Source: UTCHB3 sp008363265 (GTDB lineage: Bacteria; Bacteroidota; Ignavibacteria; Ignavibacteriales; Ignavibacteriaceae). From it: 64,000 bases of DNA. The notes under the pieces were generated by a model. It worked only from the letters and a program-made list of their open reading frames with translations, had not been told where the DNA came from and ran no database searches. Below, piece after piece: positions 16,077 through 25,500 of this stretch. The translations under genes and the position numbers were made by a program. Position 1 is the first letter of the stretch. Every line of letters starts with the position of its first letter. The stretch lies in contig BTUW01000007.1 in NCBI GenBank assembly GCA_045863055.1, positions 62,001 through 126,000 of the forward strand, in the 5' to 3' direction.

Positions 16077-18878
16077 ATGAATGAAGCTAAAACCCGTCAG
16101 GAAATAATTGACCAAAAACTCGCGAAAGCGGGGTGGAATGTTACCAATCCCACGCAGGTGAAAACCGAGCTGGATATCTGGTTAAAAAAACCGGATTCTG
16201 TTCAGGAGAACGAGCATGTCTACGATGGACATCAATACGCGGATTACGCGCTGCTCGGCGATGATGGATACCCGCTGGCGGTTGTTGAGGCAAAAAAGAG
16301 CTCCAGGGATGCCCGGGCAGGGCAGGAGCAGGCGAAACAGTACGCGAAGAACATTCAGACCCAAACAGGATGCAAACTCCCCTTCGTATTTTACACCAAC
16401 GGTAACGACATCTATTTCTGGGATACCGAAAGATACCCTCCACGCAAAATTTACGGATTCCCCACCAAAAAAGACCTTGAAAGGTTAATGTTCCTCCGCG
16501 AACATGAAAAGCCGCTCTCGAAAGAACTGATCAATGTTGATATCAGCGGAAGGCCTTATCAAATTGAGGCGATCCGCTCTGTTTTTGAGGGAATCGACCA
16601 CGCGAGAAGAAAATTCCTGCTGGTGATGGCAACAGGCACCGGCAAAACCCGCACATGTGTTTCGCTTATCGATGTATTGATGCGAGCTAACAGGGTTCAA
16701 AAAGTTCTCTTCCTGGTCGATAGAATCGCGTTGCAAAATCAGGCCCTGGATGCCTTTAAAGAGTATCTTCCCAATGCACCAATCTGGCCGCAACGGGGAG
16801 AGACCGGTTTTGTTGCCAACCGAAGGGTTTATGTTACCACATACCCCTCGATGCTCAATATAATCGAGGATGCCAACTCTAAATTAAGCCCGCTATTTTT
16901 CGATCTGATTATCGCTGACGAAAGCCACCGTTCCATCTACAATGTATACAAAAACATCTTCGACTATTTCGACGCGCTACAGATCGGTTTAACCGCGACT
17001 CCCAAGGATGCACTCGAACACAATACTTTTAAGTTGTTCCAATGTGAAGACGGGCTGCCGACCTTTGCTTATTCTTACGAGGAAGCGATAAATAACAAAC
17101 CTCCATATCTGTGTGATTTTGAGGTGCTCAGAATCAGAACAAAGTTTTTAAAGGATGGAATAAAAAAAGATACAATCTCCATCGAAGATCAGAAGGCACT
17201 CCTTGCCGAAGGAATTAATCCCGACGAAATAAATTACGAAGGTACCGAAATTGAACAGCGGGTTACGAACAAGGGTACAAACACGCTGATCGTTAAAGAG
17301 TTCATGGATGAGTGCATCAAGGATGAGAGTGGTGTCCTCCCCGGTAAAACGATTTTCTTTGCAATGACGATGGAGCACGCCAGAAGACTTCAGACGGTTT
17401 TCGATGAATTGTATCCCGAGTACAAGGGTGAAATCGCTAAAGTGATCGTTTCGGATGACCCCAGGGTTTATGGGAAAGGGGGACTGCTCGACCAGTTTGT
17501 AAACAATAACTTCCCCCGGGTGGCGATAAGTGTTGATATGCTCGATACCGGTATCGATGTAAGGGAGCTGGTCAACCTGGTTTTTGCCAAACCTGTATTC
17601 TCTTACACAAAATTCTGGCAGATGATCGGGAGAGGCACACGCCTTCTTGAGCCAAAGAAACTGAAATCTTGGTGCAGGGAAAAATCTAAATTCCTGATCA
17701 TCGACTGCTGGAACAACTTTGAGTATTTTCAGATGAATCCAAGTGGTAAAACGGATAAAACTTCAAAACCCTTGCCGGTCAGGTTATTCGAGACACGCTT
17801 GCAAAAGCTTGTCTTGGCTATATCCCTGGAAAAATCTGAGATCATAAAAGACACAATCCAAAAACTTAAAAATGACATCGCGGCGCTACCGGAGAACAAT
17901 GTTGTAGTTCTTGACGCGAGATCATTTTTAGAGAAGATCAACGATGGTTTCTGGACCGATCTGAATGAAGAAAAAGCTGAGTTTTTACGGAAAGAGATCG
18001 CCCCGCTGATGCGAACCCGGTCGGGCGAAGACTATGCCGCCATGTATTTTGAGTTGACCGTGGTGCAATATTCCATAGAAATAATGGGACGAACAGATTC
18101 TGAGAACTCACGGGCTTCCGGTCTGGCAGAAACAATCATGGAACTGGTTTCAGATCTGCCTCTGGCTATAAATATAGTGGCAAAGCAGAAGGAACTGATC
18201 GGTGAAGTGCTGAAAAACGGTTATGTTCAGAAAGCGGGTGAAAAGGAACTGAACATTCTGATCGATAAACTTGCTCCATTGATGAAATACCGTCAATTCG
18301 ATGTCAAAACTCAGGATTCTTTGGACTTGCGGGATATTACAAATGAAAAGGATTACATAAAATTCGGCCCAGAACATGAGAGGATCACGATCCAAAAGTA
18401 TCGTGATCGCGTGGAAGCCCTAATAAAGCGACTTGAAGAGAAAAACATTGTACTCAGAAAGATCAAGATGGGGGAGAGTGTTTCGGGTGAAGAACTGAAC
18501 CAGCTCGCCAACACCCTGCTTCAACACGACCCCTATCCAACCGAAGAGAATCTTCAAAAAGCTTATGATGCCCGTAAGGTTAAATTCCTTGATCTGATCA
18601 GGTACATAATGGGAGTCAGTGGCCTGGTCACTTTCTCTGAAAAGGTAACCGCTGCCTTCGCGGATTTCATCGCTGAGCATAATAATCTGAGCGCGAGACA
18701 AATTCAATTTATCCAGACACTTCAATCGTTTATCATAGAAAACGGTGAGTTGACCAAACAGGATCTCGTTCGCGAACCATTCACCAAACTTCATAATAAC
18801 GGTATTCTGGGTCTGTTTGATCACAGGATGCAACAGGAAATTTTACAATTAACGGATAGAATCTTTAGCCATGCTTAA
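16077..18878 (+). CDS. hsdR: Type I restriction enzyme R subunit
   Basis: From ATG 16077 (MNEAKTRQEIIDQKL) the protein is 933 residues; the open frame begins at a GTG 19 codons earlier that looks like spacer. The nuclease site is YADYALLGDDGYPLAVVEAKK (PD-(D/E)XK) in the first 85 residues. The translocase has Walker A MATGTGKT (~184), DESHRS (~281), GLTATPK, DTGIDV and QMIGRGTRL. The C-terminal part should bind the methylase core. This subunit cuts and pumps unmethylated DNA when assembled with HsdM and HsdS. Its end overlaps hsdM by 8 bases. No disabling lesion was seen. Confidence 0.95.
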   Translation: MNEAKTRQEIIDQKLAKAGWNVTNPTQVKTELDIWLKKPDSVQENEHVYDGHQYADYALLGDDGYPLAVVEAKKSSRDARAGQEQAKQYAKNIQTQTGCKLPFVFYTNGNDIYFWDTERYPPRKIYGFPTKKDLERLMFLREHEKPLSKELINVDISGRPYQIEAIRSVFEGIDHARRKFLLVMATGTGKTRTCVSLIDVLMRANRVQKVLFLVDRIALQNQALDAFKEYLPNAPIWPQRGETGFVANRRVYVTTYPSMLNIIEDANSKLSPLFFDLIIADESHRSIYNVYKNIFDYFDALQIGLTATPKDALEHNTFKLFQCEDGLPTFAYSYEEAINNKPPYLCDFEVLRIRTKFLKDGIKKDTISIEDQKALLAEGINPDEINYEGTEIEQRVTNKGTNTLIVKEFMDECIKDESGVLPGKTIFFAMTMEHARRLQTVFDELYPEYKGEIAKVIVSDDPRVYGKGGLLDQFVNNNFPRVAISVDMLDTGIDVRELVNLVFAKPVFSYTKFWQMIGRGTRLLEPKKLKSWCREKSKFLIIDCWNNFEYFQMNPSGKTDKTSKPLPVRLFETRLQKLVLAISLEKSEIIKDTIQKLKNDIAALPENNVVVLDARSFLEKINDGFWTDLNEEKAEFLRKEIAPLMRTRSGEDYAAMYFELTVVQYSIEIMGRTDSENSRASGLAETIMELVSDLPLAINIVAKQKELIGEVLKNGYVQKAGEKELNILIDKLAPLMKYRQFDVKTQDSLDLRDITNEKDYIKFGPEHERITIQKYRDRVEALIKRLEEKNIVLRKIKMGESVSGEELNQLANTLLQHDPYPTEENLQKAYDARKVKFLDLIRYIMGVSGLVTFSEKVTAAFADFIAEHNNLSARQIQFIQTLQSFIIENGELTKQDLVREPFTKLHNNGILGLFDHRMQQEILQLTDRIFSHA

Positions 18879-20388
18879 TTCCACCCTAAAATCATCTATT
18901 AATCGTCTTTGGGATAAATTTTGGAGCGGGGGGATTTCAAATCCTCTCACCGCGATCGAACAGATCTCTTATTTGTTGTTCATGAAACGGTTGGATGAGC
19001 TTGATCTTAAAAAGAAACAGGATTCAGAGTTTACCGGTGAATCTTATAAATCCCTTTTTGAAGGGGGAAAAGAAGTCCTCAGATGGAGTCATTTCCGGCA
19101 GTTGGAAGGGGGAGAGATGCTCTCCCACATACAGACTAAAGTGTTCCCGTTTCTTAAAAGTTTGGGAAAAGAAGACTCTCCATTCGCGAAACATATGACC
19201 AACGCAGTTTTCATCATCTCCAAACCCTCTCTCCTGGTGGAGGCTGTTTCCATTATTGATGAAATATTTGAGGAGATATTAAAACAGCAGTTGGAAGGTC
19301 AGGGTTTTCAGGATACGCAGGGTGACCTCTACGAATTTCTACTCTCCGAAATAACAACCGCGGGTAAACTTGGTCAGTTCAGAACTCCGAGGCATATAAT
19401 TCAACTTATCTGTGAACTGGTGAACCCGAAGCTGGGCGATACCATCTGTGACCCCGCTGCCGGAACCGCCGGATTTTTGCTCGGAGCTTATCAACACATC
19501 ATCACACAATATACCGGTGATGAGAACAAGCAAATTGATGAGAACGGACTTTCCCGCGGTCTGCTTGGTGATAAACTTACCGACGAAAGACAATGGACTC
19601 AATTAAAAGAGAGGACTTTTTTCGGGTATGATACCGATGAAAGCATGGTCCGCATCGCCCTCATGAACCTGATGATGCATGGCATCTCAAACCCGAACAT
19701 TGAACAGAAGGATACCCTCTCCAAAAACTATAACGAAGACGGTATTTATGATGTGATCATGGCAAACCCCCCGTTTAAGGGAAGTATTGATAAAGGGGAT
19801 ATCAACGAGTCGTTATCATTACCCACAACCAAAACCGAACTGCTCTTTCTCGACAGAATAATTAAATCCCTTAAAACGGGAGGCAGGGCAGGGGTTATTG
19901 TTCCTGATGGGGTTCTGTTCGGTTCGAGCAATGCTCACAAACAAGCGAGGAAAATGCTTCTTGACGATTGTGAGCTTCAGGGGATCATATCGATGCCAAG
20001 CGGGATATTCAAACCGTACGCCGGGGTGAGCACCGCGATACTGGTTTTCGTAAAAGGGGGAGAGACAGAGAAAGTCTGGTTTTACGATATGCAGGCAGAT
20101 GGCTACACACTGGATGATAAGCGGAATAAAACAGAAGCGAACGATCTCAGCGACATCGTCGCGAAATGGAATTCGCGGACTGAGCAAACAGAGAATGACA
20201 GAGGGAGCAAGTTCTTTTTTGTTACCAAACAGGAAATAATTGATAACGATCTAGATCTAAGCATTAACCGGTATAAAGTGGCGGAGTATCAAGAGGTTGT
20301 TTATGAAGACCCGCAAGTAATTTTGAGTAAAATCGAAGAACTGGAAAATGAGATTTTGTTGGGGATCAATGAGTTGAAGAAGTTATGA
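18871..20388 (+). CDS. hsdM: Type I DNA methyltransferase M subunit
   Basis: This 505-residue N6-adenine methylase has an N-terminal helical HsdM domain (SSINRLWDKFWSGG...ISYLLFMKRLDELD). The SAM-binding motif is DPAAGTAGFLLGAY (~191-204) and the catalytic NPPF is at about 299 (MANPPFKGS). It should form the M2S modification enzyme with HsdS and protect host DNA. It starts 8 bases inside hsdR and runs 4 bases into hsdS, so the three genes form one translationally linked unit in the order R-M-S. Confidence 0.96.
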   Translation: MLNSTLKSSINRLWDKFWSGGISNPLTAIEQISYLLFMKRLDELDLKKKQDSEFTGESYKSLFEGGKEVLRWSHFRQLEGGEMLSHIQTKVFPFLKSLGKEDSPFAKHMTNAVFIISKPSLLVEAVSIIDEIFEEILKQQLEGQGFQDTQGDLYEFLLSEITTAGKLGQFRTPRHIIQLICELVNPKLGDTICDPAAGTAGFLLGAYQHIITQYTGDENKQIDENGLSRGLLGDKLTDERQWTQLKERTFFGYDTDESMVRIALMNLMMHGISNPNIEQKDTLSKNYNEDGIYDVIMANPPFKGSIDKGDINESLSLPTTKTELLFLDRIIKSLKTGGRAGVIVPDGVLFGSSNAHKQARKMLLDDCELQGIISMPSGIFKPYAGVSTAILVFVKGGETEKVWFYDMQADGYTLDDKRNKTEANDLSDIVAKWNSRTEQTENDRGSKFFFVTKQEIIDNDLDLSINRYKVAEYQEVVYEDPQVILSKIEELENEILLGINELKKL

Positions 20389-21584
20389 CTCAAAAATATT
20401 ACAGGCTAATTGACCTTCTATCTTCTGTAATCTCAGGAGAATGGGGTTTAGAACCGTTGGAAGAAGGTTCAGTGAGTATCATTAGAACCACGAATTTCTT
20501 GAATAATGGGAAAATAAACTTTGACAATACTGTTAAGCGTTTTGTTGATTCCGGCACGGTTTCCAAGAAAAAATTACAATCAGGCGATGTCATAATTGAG
20601 AAATCGGGCGGTTCTCCGAATCAACCGGTTGGGAGAGTCGTCTATTTTGAGAAGCCAGATGACAAAAACTACCTTTGCAACAATTTTACAACAATTTTGA
20701 GAGCTGATGCAAGGATATCATCGAAGTATTTGTTTTATTGGTTATACTACAACCATCTTATTAAACGCACTCTTACATATCAAAACAAGACAACGGGGAT
20801 AATCAATTTGCAATTAACTCGGTATTTGGAAAGTGAAAAAATACTTCTACCATCATTCGAAGAACAACACCGCATCGTAAAAATACTTGACCTTGCACAA
20901 TCGCTGATTGAAAAAAGAAAAAAGGCAATTGCGTATTTAGATGATTATATCAAAGCAGTCTTTTTGGATATGTTTGGGGATCCGGTTAGTAATCCGAAAG
21001 GTTGGGAGGTGAATAAGTTGAGCAAGGTTTGCACCAAAATTGCAGATGGGACACACTTTTCTCCGCCTTTGGTAGAGTCGGGAATACCTTACGTTACGGC
21101 AAAACATTTAAAGTCAAGTGGGATCGATTTCTTTAAAAATCCTACTTACATCTCTCAAGAAGAACACAACAAGATATTTGCAAGGTGCACTCCAGAAAAA
21201 GGCGATGTCTTGTATATTAAGGATGGGGCGACTACTGGAATTGCGGCTATTAACTATTATGACTTTGAGTTTAGTATGCTTTCAAGTTTGGCACTATTAA
21301 AACCAAATAAAAACTTAATTAATAATCATTACCTCTGCCATTGGTTGAACAATCCACAAGTAAAATTCAAATTATTGCAACAAATGGCAGGTGTGGCGAT
21401 TCAACGATTTACTTTAACAAAAATCAATAATTTTACGCTACCTGTACCACCCATTGCAGAACAAGAGAATTTCGCGAAAATTGTGGAAAAAACAAATTCA
21501 ATCCAGAAAAGTATGCAATCGCAATTAGAAGAACTTGAGAATAATTTTCAGGCGGAGCTACAAAGGGCATTCAGGCAGGATTAG
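20385..21584 (+). CDS. hsdS: Type I specificity S subunit
   Basis: A 399-residue specificity protein with two target-recognition domains (about 1-150 and 195-345). Each is followed by a conserved helix: FEEQHRIVKILDLAQSLIEK after the first and IAEQENFAKIVEKTNSI after the second. KGWEVNKLSKVCTKIADGTHF opens the second domain in typical style. It sets the two half-sites of the recognition sequence, which cannot be predicted here. It starts at the ATGA overlap with hsdM and is AT-richer than hsdR/hsdM, as expected for frequently exchanged specificity genes. Confidence 0.93.
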   Translation: MTQKYYRLIDLLSSVISGEWGLEPLEEGSVSIIRTTNFLNNGKINFDNTVKRFVDSGTVSKKKLQSGDVIIEKSGGSPNQPVGRVVYFEKPDDKNYLCNNFTTILRADARISSKYLFYWLYYNHLIKRTLTYQNKTTGIINLQLTRYLESEKILLPSFEEQHRIVKILDLAQSLIEKRKKAIAYLDDYIKAVFLDMFGDPVSNPKGWEVNKLSKVCTKIADGTHFSPPLVESGIPYVTAKHLKSSGIDFFKNPTYISQEEHNKIFARCTPEKGDVLYIKDGATTGIAAINYYDFEFSMLSSLALLKPNKNLINNHYLCHWLNNPQVKFKLLQQMAGVAIQRFTLTKINNFTLPVPPIAEQENFAKIVEKTNSIQKSMQSQLEELENNFQAELQRAFRQD

Positions 21585-21684
21585 AAGTTCTGTTACTTAT
21601 CCGTACAGTAACAGTCAGGAAGAGGTACAGCACAGCTCAATTAGTCGGGTGTGCCTGAAAGAAAACTCGCTTATTTAAATTAAT

Positions 21685-21765
21685 ATGCAGAAAACAGTAA
21701 CTAAATATGTAGATTACCATAATAGTGAAAGACTACACAGTGCTCAGAATTATCTAACCCATTGA
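21685..21765 (+). pseudogene. Remnant of an IS3-family transposase C-terminus
   Basis: The frame reads ...KYVDYHNSERLHSAQNYLTH and stops. It aligns with KFIDYYNAERLHSSLFFLTP at the end of the intact orfB at 27613-28515. Only the last ~25 codons survive, and the sequence differs enough to come from another IS3-type element. Confidence 0.6.
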
Positions 21766-21806
21766 GACTATTTGCTCAGAAGAATTGCGAAAAGAAAAAT
21801 AAATTA

Positions 21807-21860
21807 TTTAAAGCTCAACTATTAAGGTCAAAGAGTAATATTCTCACTGCGATCTATTAA
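21807..21860 (+). pseudogene. Decayed duplicate of the 74-residue small ORF
   Basis: It reads FKAQLLRSKSNILTAIY and then a stop, matching FEAQRLRSQRNILDIFS in the ORF at 22302-22526. Nucleotide similarity extends on both sides (about 21786-21890 against 22425-22515), down to a shared TTTTTGGTGAAC-like end. Confidence 0.5.
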
Positions 21861-22181
21861 TAAACTAATCAATACACTTTTTGGTGAACAAGTACAAAAT
21901 AATCAATTATGTTATAAAAAAGCCATCGAAAATAATATAGCTTTTTTGATCCTAAAGGAGAATTTGAAAAAACATTTTAGAATAATTAGGAATTGTGATA
22001 ATAAATGGTTCTAATTATTTAAAGAATATTCTTCAAAATATTCATATATTTTCTTGTTTTAGTCGGAAAATACTTGCTTATTGACCTAAAGATGGCTAAA
22101 TTAAATGAAATGGGTTTAGCAAAATCTTTTTTTTGATTCAATGTAGAGCCCTTTTACCATATATTTTATTTTGAAGTATGT

Positions 22182-22301
22182 ATGAAATTAATAGTTCTAC
22201 AAATATTATTTGTAATAATATTGATTATACCGCAAGTATTCAGTAATACTACGAATTCTGTTAAGATTCCGAAGAAAGTAGAATTTCAAAAATTTAACTA
22301 A
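22182..22301 (+). CDS. Tiny hydrophobic-leader peptide, unrecognised
   Basis: A 39-codon frame from ATG 22182 has a hydrophobic N-terminus (MKLIVLQILFVIILIIPQVFS) and a short polar tail with lysines (NSVKIPKKVEF). This resembles a signal peptide plus a ~18-residue mature peptide. The stop TAA is followed immediately by the ATG of the next small ORF. I do not recognise it and see no strong ribosome site. The coherent leader argues for a real or recently lost gene. Confidence 0.4.
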   Translation: MKLIVLQILFVIILIIPQVFSNTTNSVKIPKKVEFQKFN

Positions 22302-22526
22302 ATGAATATGGCGATTCCTAAAATGTTAAAAAGTCCATATATCAGCGGAAAAAAGGGAGAGTTATTAAGAGAAATAATGGAATGCAAACAGAAAGTATCA
22401 GACGCTTCCATTGCTGAAAGAAAAAGTATAGTGTTTGAAGCTCAACGATTAAGATCACAAAGAAATATTCTCGATATATTTTCTTTGTTTCAACTAATTA
22501 TTCGACTTTTTAGTGAACCGGCATAG
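22302..22526 (+). CDS. Small charged ORF of unknown function
   Basis: A 74-residue frame starting directly after the preceding stop. It is rich in Lys, Arg and Glu in the middle (SDASIAERKSIVFEAQRLRS) with a hydrophobic end (FSLFQLIIRLFSEP). No family is recognised. A decayed relative lies 0.6 kb upstream (21807-21860), so this unit has been duplicated at least once. It lies among IS debris, so it may be a passenger or small selfish gene. Confidence 0.4.
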   Translation: MNMAIPKMLKSPYISGKKGELLREIMECKQKVSDASIAERKSIVFEAQRLRSQRNILDIFSLFQLIIRLFSEPA

Positions 22527-22594
22527 TATTCCCGGTCAACTGAATCAATCCACATGCATAATGGTTATGCATCAAATGTTTTTAGGAGTATTCA

Positions 22595-25500
22595 ATGAAA
22601 TCCAAGAGCACATTTGTCTATATTATCATGTATATGTTACTTTCATCAAGTTTCATACTAGCCCAATGGGTACAAACCAACGGACCAGACCACATGGTAA
22701 ATTGCTTGGCTGTCAAGGGCCCAAATCTGTTTGCTGGGACTGTTTCTTCTGGAAATTTTGGACCAGGAATATATCTCTCAACAGATAATGGAACAAGCTG
22801 GACAGGGGTCAATAATGGAATAACTGGTCGTGGGTTGTTTGTTAATGCTCTTGCTGTCGATGGCACAAATTTGTTTGCAGGGACTGGGGGTGGAGTATAT
22901 CTCTCAACAGATAATGGAACAAGCTGGACTGCTGTCAATAATGGAATACCTAATGGATTTAGTGTTATATCTCTTGCTGTCAGTGGAACAAATCTGTTTG
23001 CAGGGGTTTCTTTGCTTGGAGTATATCACTCAACAAATAATGGAACCAGCTGGACTCCTGTAAATAATGGATTACCTGATGGATTGATGGTTAATATTTT
23101 TGCTGTCAGTGGAACAAATCTGTTTGCTGGGACTTATAGTCATGGAGTATTTCTATCAACAAACAATGGAACCAGCTGGACTCCTGTAAATAATGGATTA
23201 ACTGGTATTGCAATGTATGTTGATGCTTTTGCTTTCATTGGAACAAATCTGTTTGCCGGGACTCGTGGCGGTGGAGTATATCTCTCAACAAATAATGGAA
23301 CCAGCTGGACTCCTGTAAATAATGGATTACCTGATGGATCGAATGTTAATTCTTTTGCTACCAGTGGAGCAAATCTGTTTGCTGGGACTTATTATGGTGG
23401 AGCATATCTCTCAACAAATAATGGAACGAGCTGGACTGCTGTCAATAATGGTTTACCTGATGCTGATTTGATTATTCATGCTCTTGCTATCAGTGGAACA
23501 AATCTGTTTGCTGGGACATTTTGGCATAGGGTTTGGCGTCGTCCTCTTTCTGAAATGATTGCAATCACGACATTTCCATACATACAAATATCTGCCTCAA
23601 CAATTCTCCAATCTGGCGTCCTAGGAATTACCGGTAATCAATTTACTCCCGGAGGACAGGTATCTTTGGGATTCACAAGCTCTTCAGGGATTAATATTCC
23701 AGAAGTAATGATGAATGCAAATTCAAGCGGAGAAATTAGTTATAGTTTTAATGCTTCAACTTATCCGCCCGGCAATTATAATGTAGTTGGTTACGATATA
23801 GCAACAAATAAATATACAATCAATAAATCATTTGAAATCATTTCCAACGCGCCTGTTATTTATTCCATTAAAGTTACCGAGCCTTCCAGCGGCTACCTGG
23901 CCTATCCCGGACAGGAGTTTAAAGTCTCCTGGACAGATAAAATGAGTTTATCATCTAATTATCCAATAGTTGGTGCTAAGAGAAAGTACAAATATTTTAT
24001 TGATCTATCTTCAGATGGCGGTTCGACATGGAATAGTATAGGTAGTTTGGATGGATTAGGTCCAATAGATGAATTTGTAAATCTAAATAAAGGCATTACC
24101 CTAAATCAGCCGGGACAAAATTATAGAATTAAAATTATCGATTCTTACAACACTTCCAGGAACGATGTAAGCGCAGTATTTACGGTTTCAAACCAGCCAC
24201 TCAATAATCTTAAAGCGGATTTCGTGTGGGATTACAGTTATGACAACCGGTTGGGAAATCCAATCGGGTGTGTGGCAGATGGAACTTCAAGGATGTATAT
24301 TCGTTTGTGTAAAATAAATCCAAGCATGGGTCAGGATATAAGCAAAGTGGAATTTTCGCTAAATGATGGAACTTCTGATTTGAAAACTAATGGAAAATTG
24401 AAAGTCGCATCTGTTATTGATCAGTGGTCTGATGAGGCAAATGGAGCGAATTTACTTTCAGCGTCAGTTAATTCTGCTATTAACGATACATTTTGGGTAT
24501 GGTATGTAGCTCCTGACGATTTCGTAAGAACCGGCTTCATATTTGACAACTTAGTTGGTTTCAGAGAGGTACAATTAACAATAAAGGTGACATATACAGA
24601 TAACACTTATGAATTTGAACCAGTTAATCCCATTAAAATTTACCGACCCCCTTTAATGCTAGTCCATGGTTTAGGCGACAACACAGGTTTATGGGATTAT
24701 TATCTTTTAAGAACTACATTAAGTAATTTATTTCCAATGATTTCAACCCCGCCGATTGGTAAAAGAGACCATTATGAGTATAATGCGAAAGGCTTATTAA
24801 AGTTGAATAATTCTCTTTATGGATATTCTTTTGAAGATGTAATCAATGCAACGAGAGTGGCTAAAGATGTTGCCTGTAATCAGTTATATTATGTTGGTCA
24901 TAGTATGGGAGGCATATTACCGCGCTATTGTGAAACCTTTCTGAACAGTAGTTTTAAGACACACAGAAATTATGATAGTGGCTTTGTAAAAAAACTCATT
25001 ACAATTGATACGCCGCATAGAGGTTCTCCCTGGGCAGATTATTTGTATAGCCTAAACACACCCTATTCCGAAATCTTTAGAATTATAAGTCTTTTCCCGG
25101 GACAGCCTCTCAATTCGTTTTTTGATTTGATCAATCTAGTATCGCCGGCGGTTTTTGATTTGAGAATTAACGGCGGAGTAAAATTTAATAACTCTGCTAT
25201 TAAAGCTAATGCAATAGTGGGTGATATGATAGATGGTAATGAACCGGATATAAACAATATTGATAATTCGATTATTGACCGATTATCCTATAATATTTCT
25301 CCCATGTATTTATTCCTTTTAGACCCGTTTCATAATTATCCAATTTATCTTTCGAAAAGAAATTATTTGAAGAAAATTAACGAGAATCTTTTTTCATTTA
25401 ATAATGAAAGTGATTTTATAGCTAATAGTGATCTTATTGTTAGTACAAACAGCCAAGCATCGGGTACTGATATAACAGCCTCAAATATATCCTACTTTAG

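Larger units (their letters stand above)
21586..22181. other. AT-rich decayed region after the restriction operon
   Basis: There is no intact gene. An inverted repeat (CTGTTACT 21590-21597 with AGTAACAG 21607-21614) follows hsdS without a T run. An IS3 transposase tail is readable at 21685-21765. A decayed copy of the small ORF at 22302 lies around 21786-21890. AAAAAAGC/GCTTTTTT at 21916-21947 forms a weak hairpin. The rest is AT-rich and unexplained. Confidence 0.5.
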
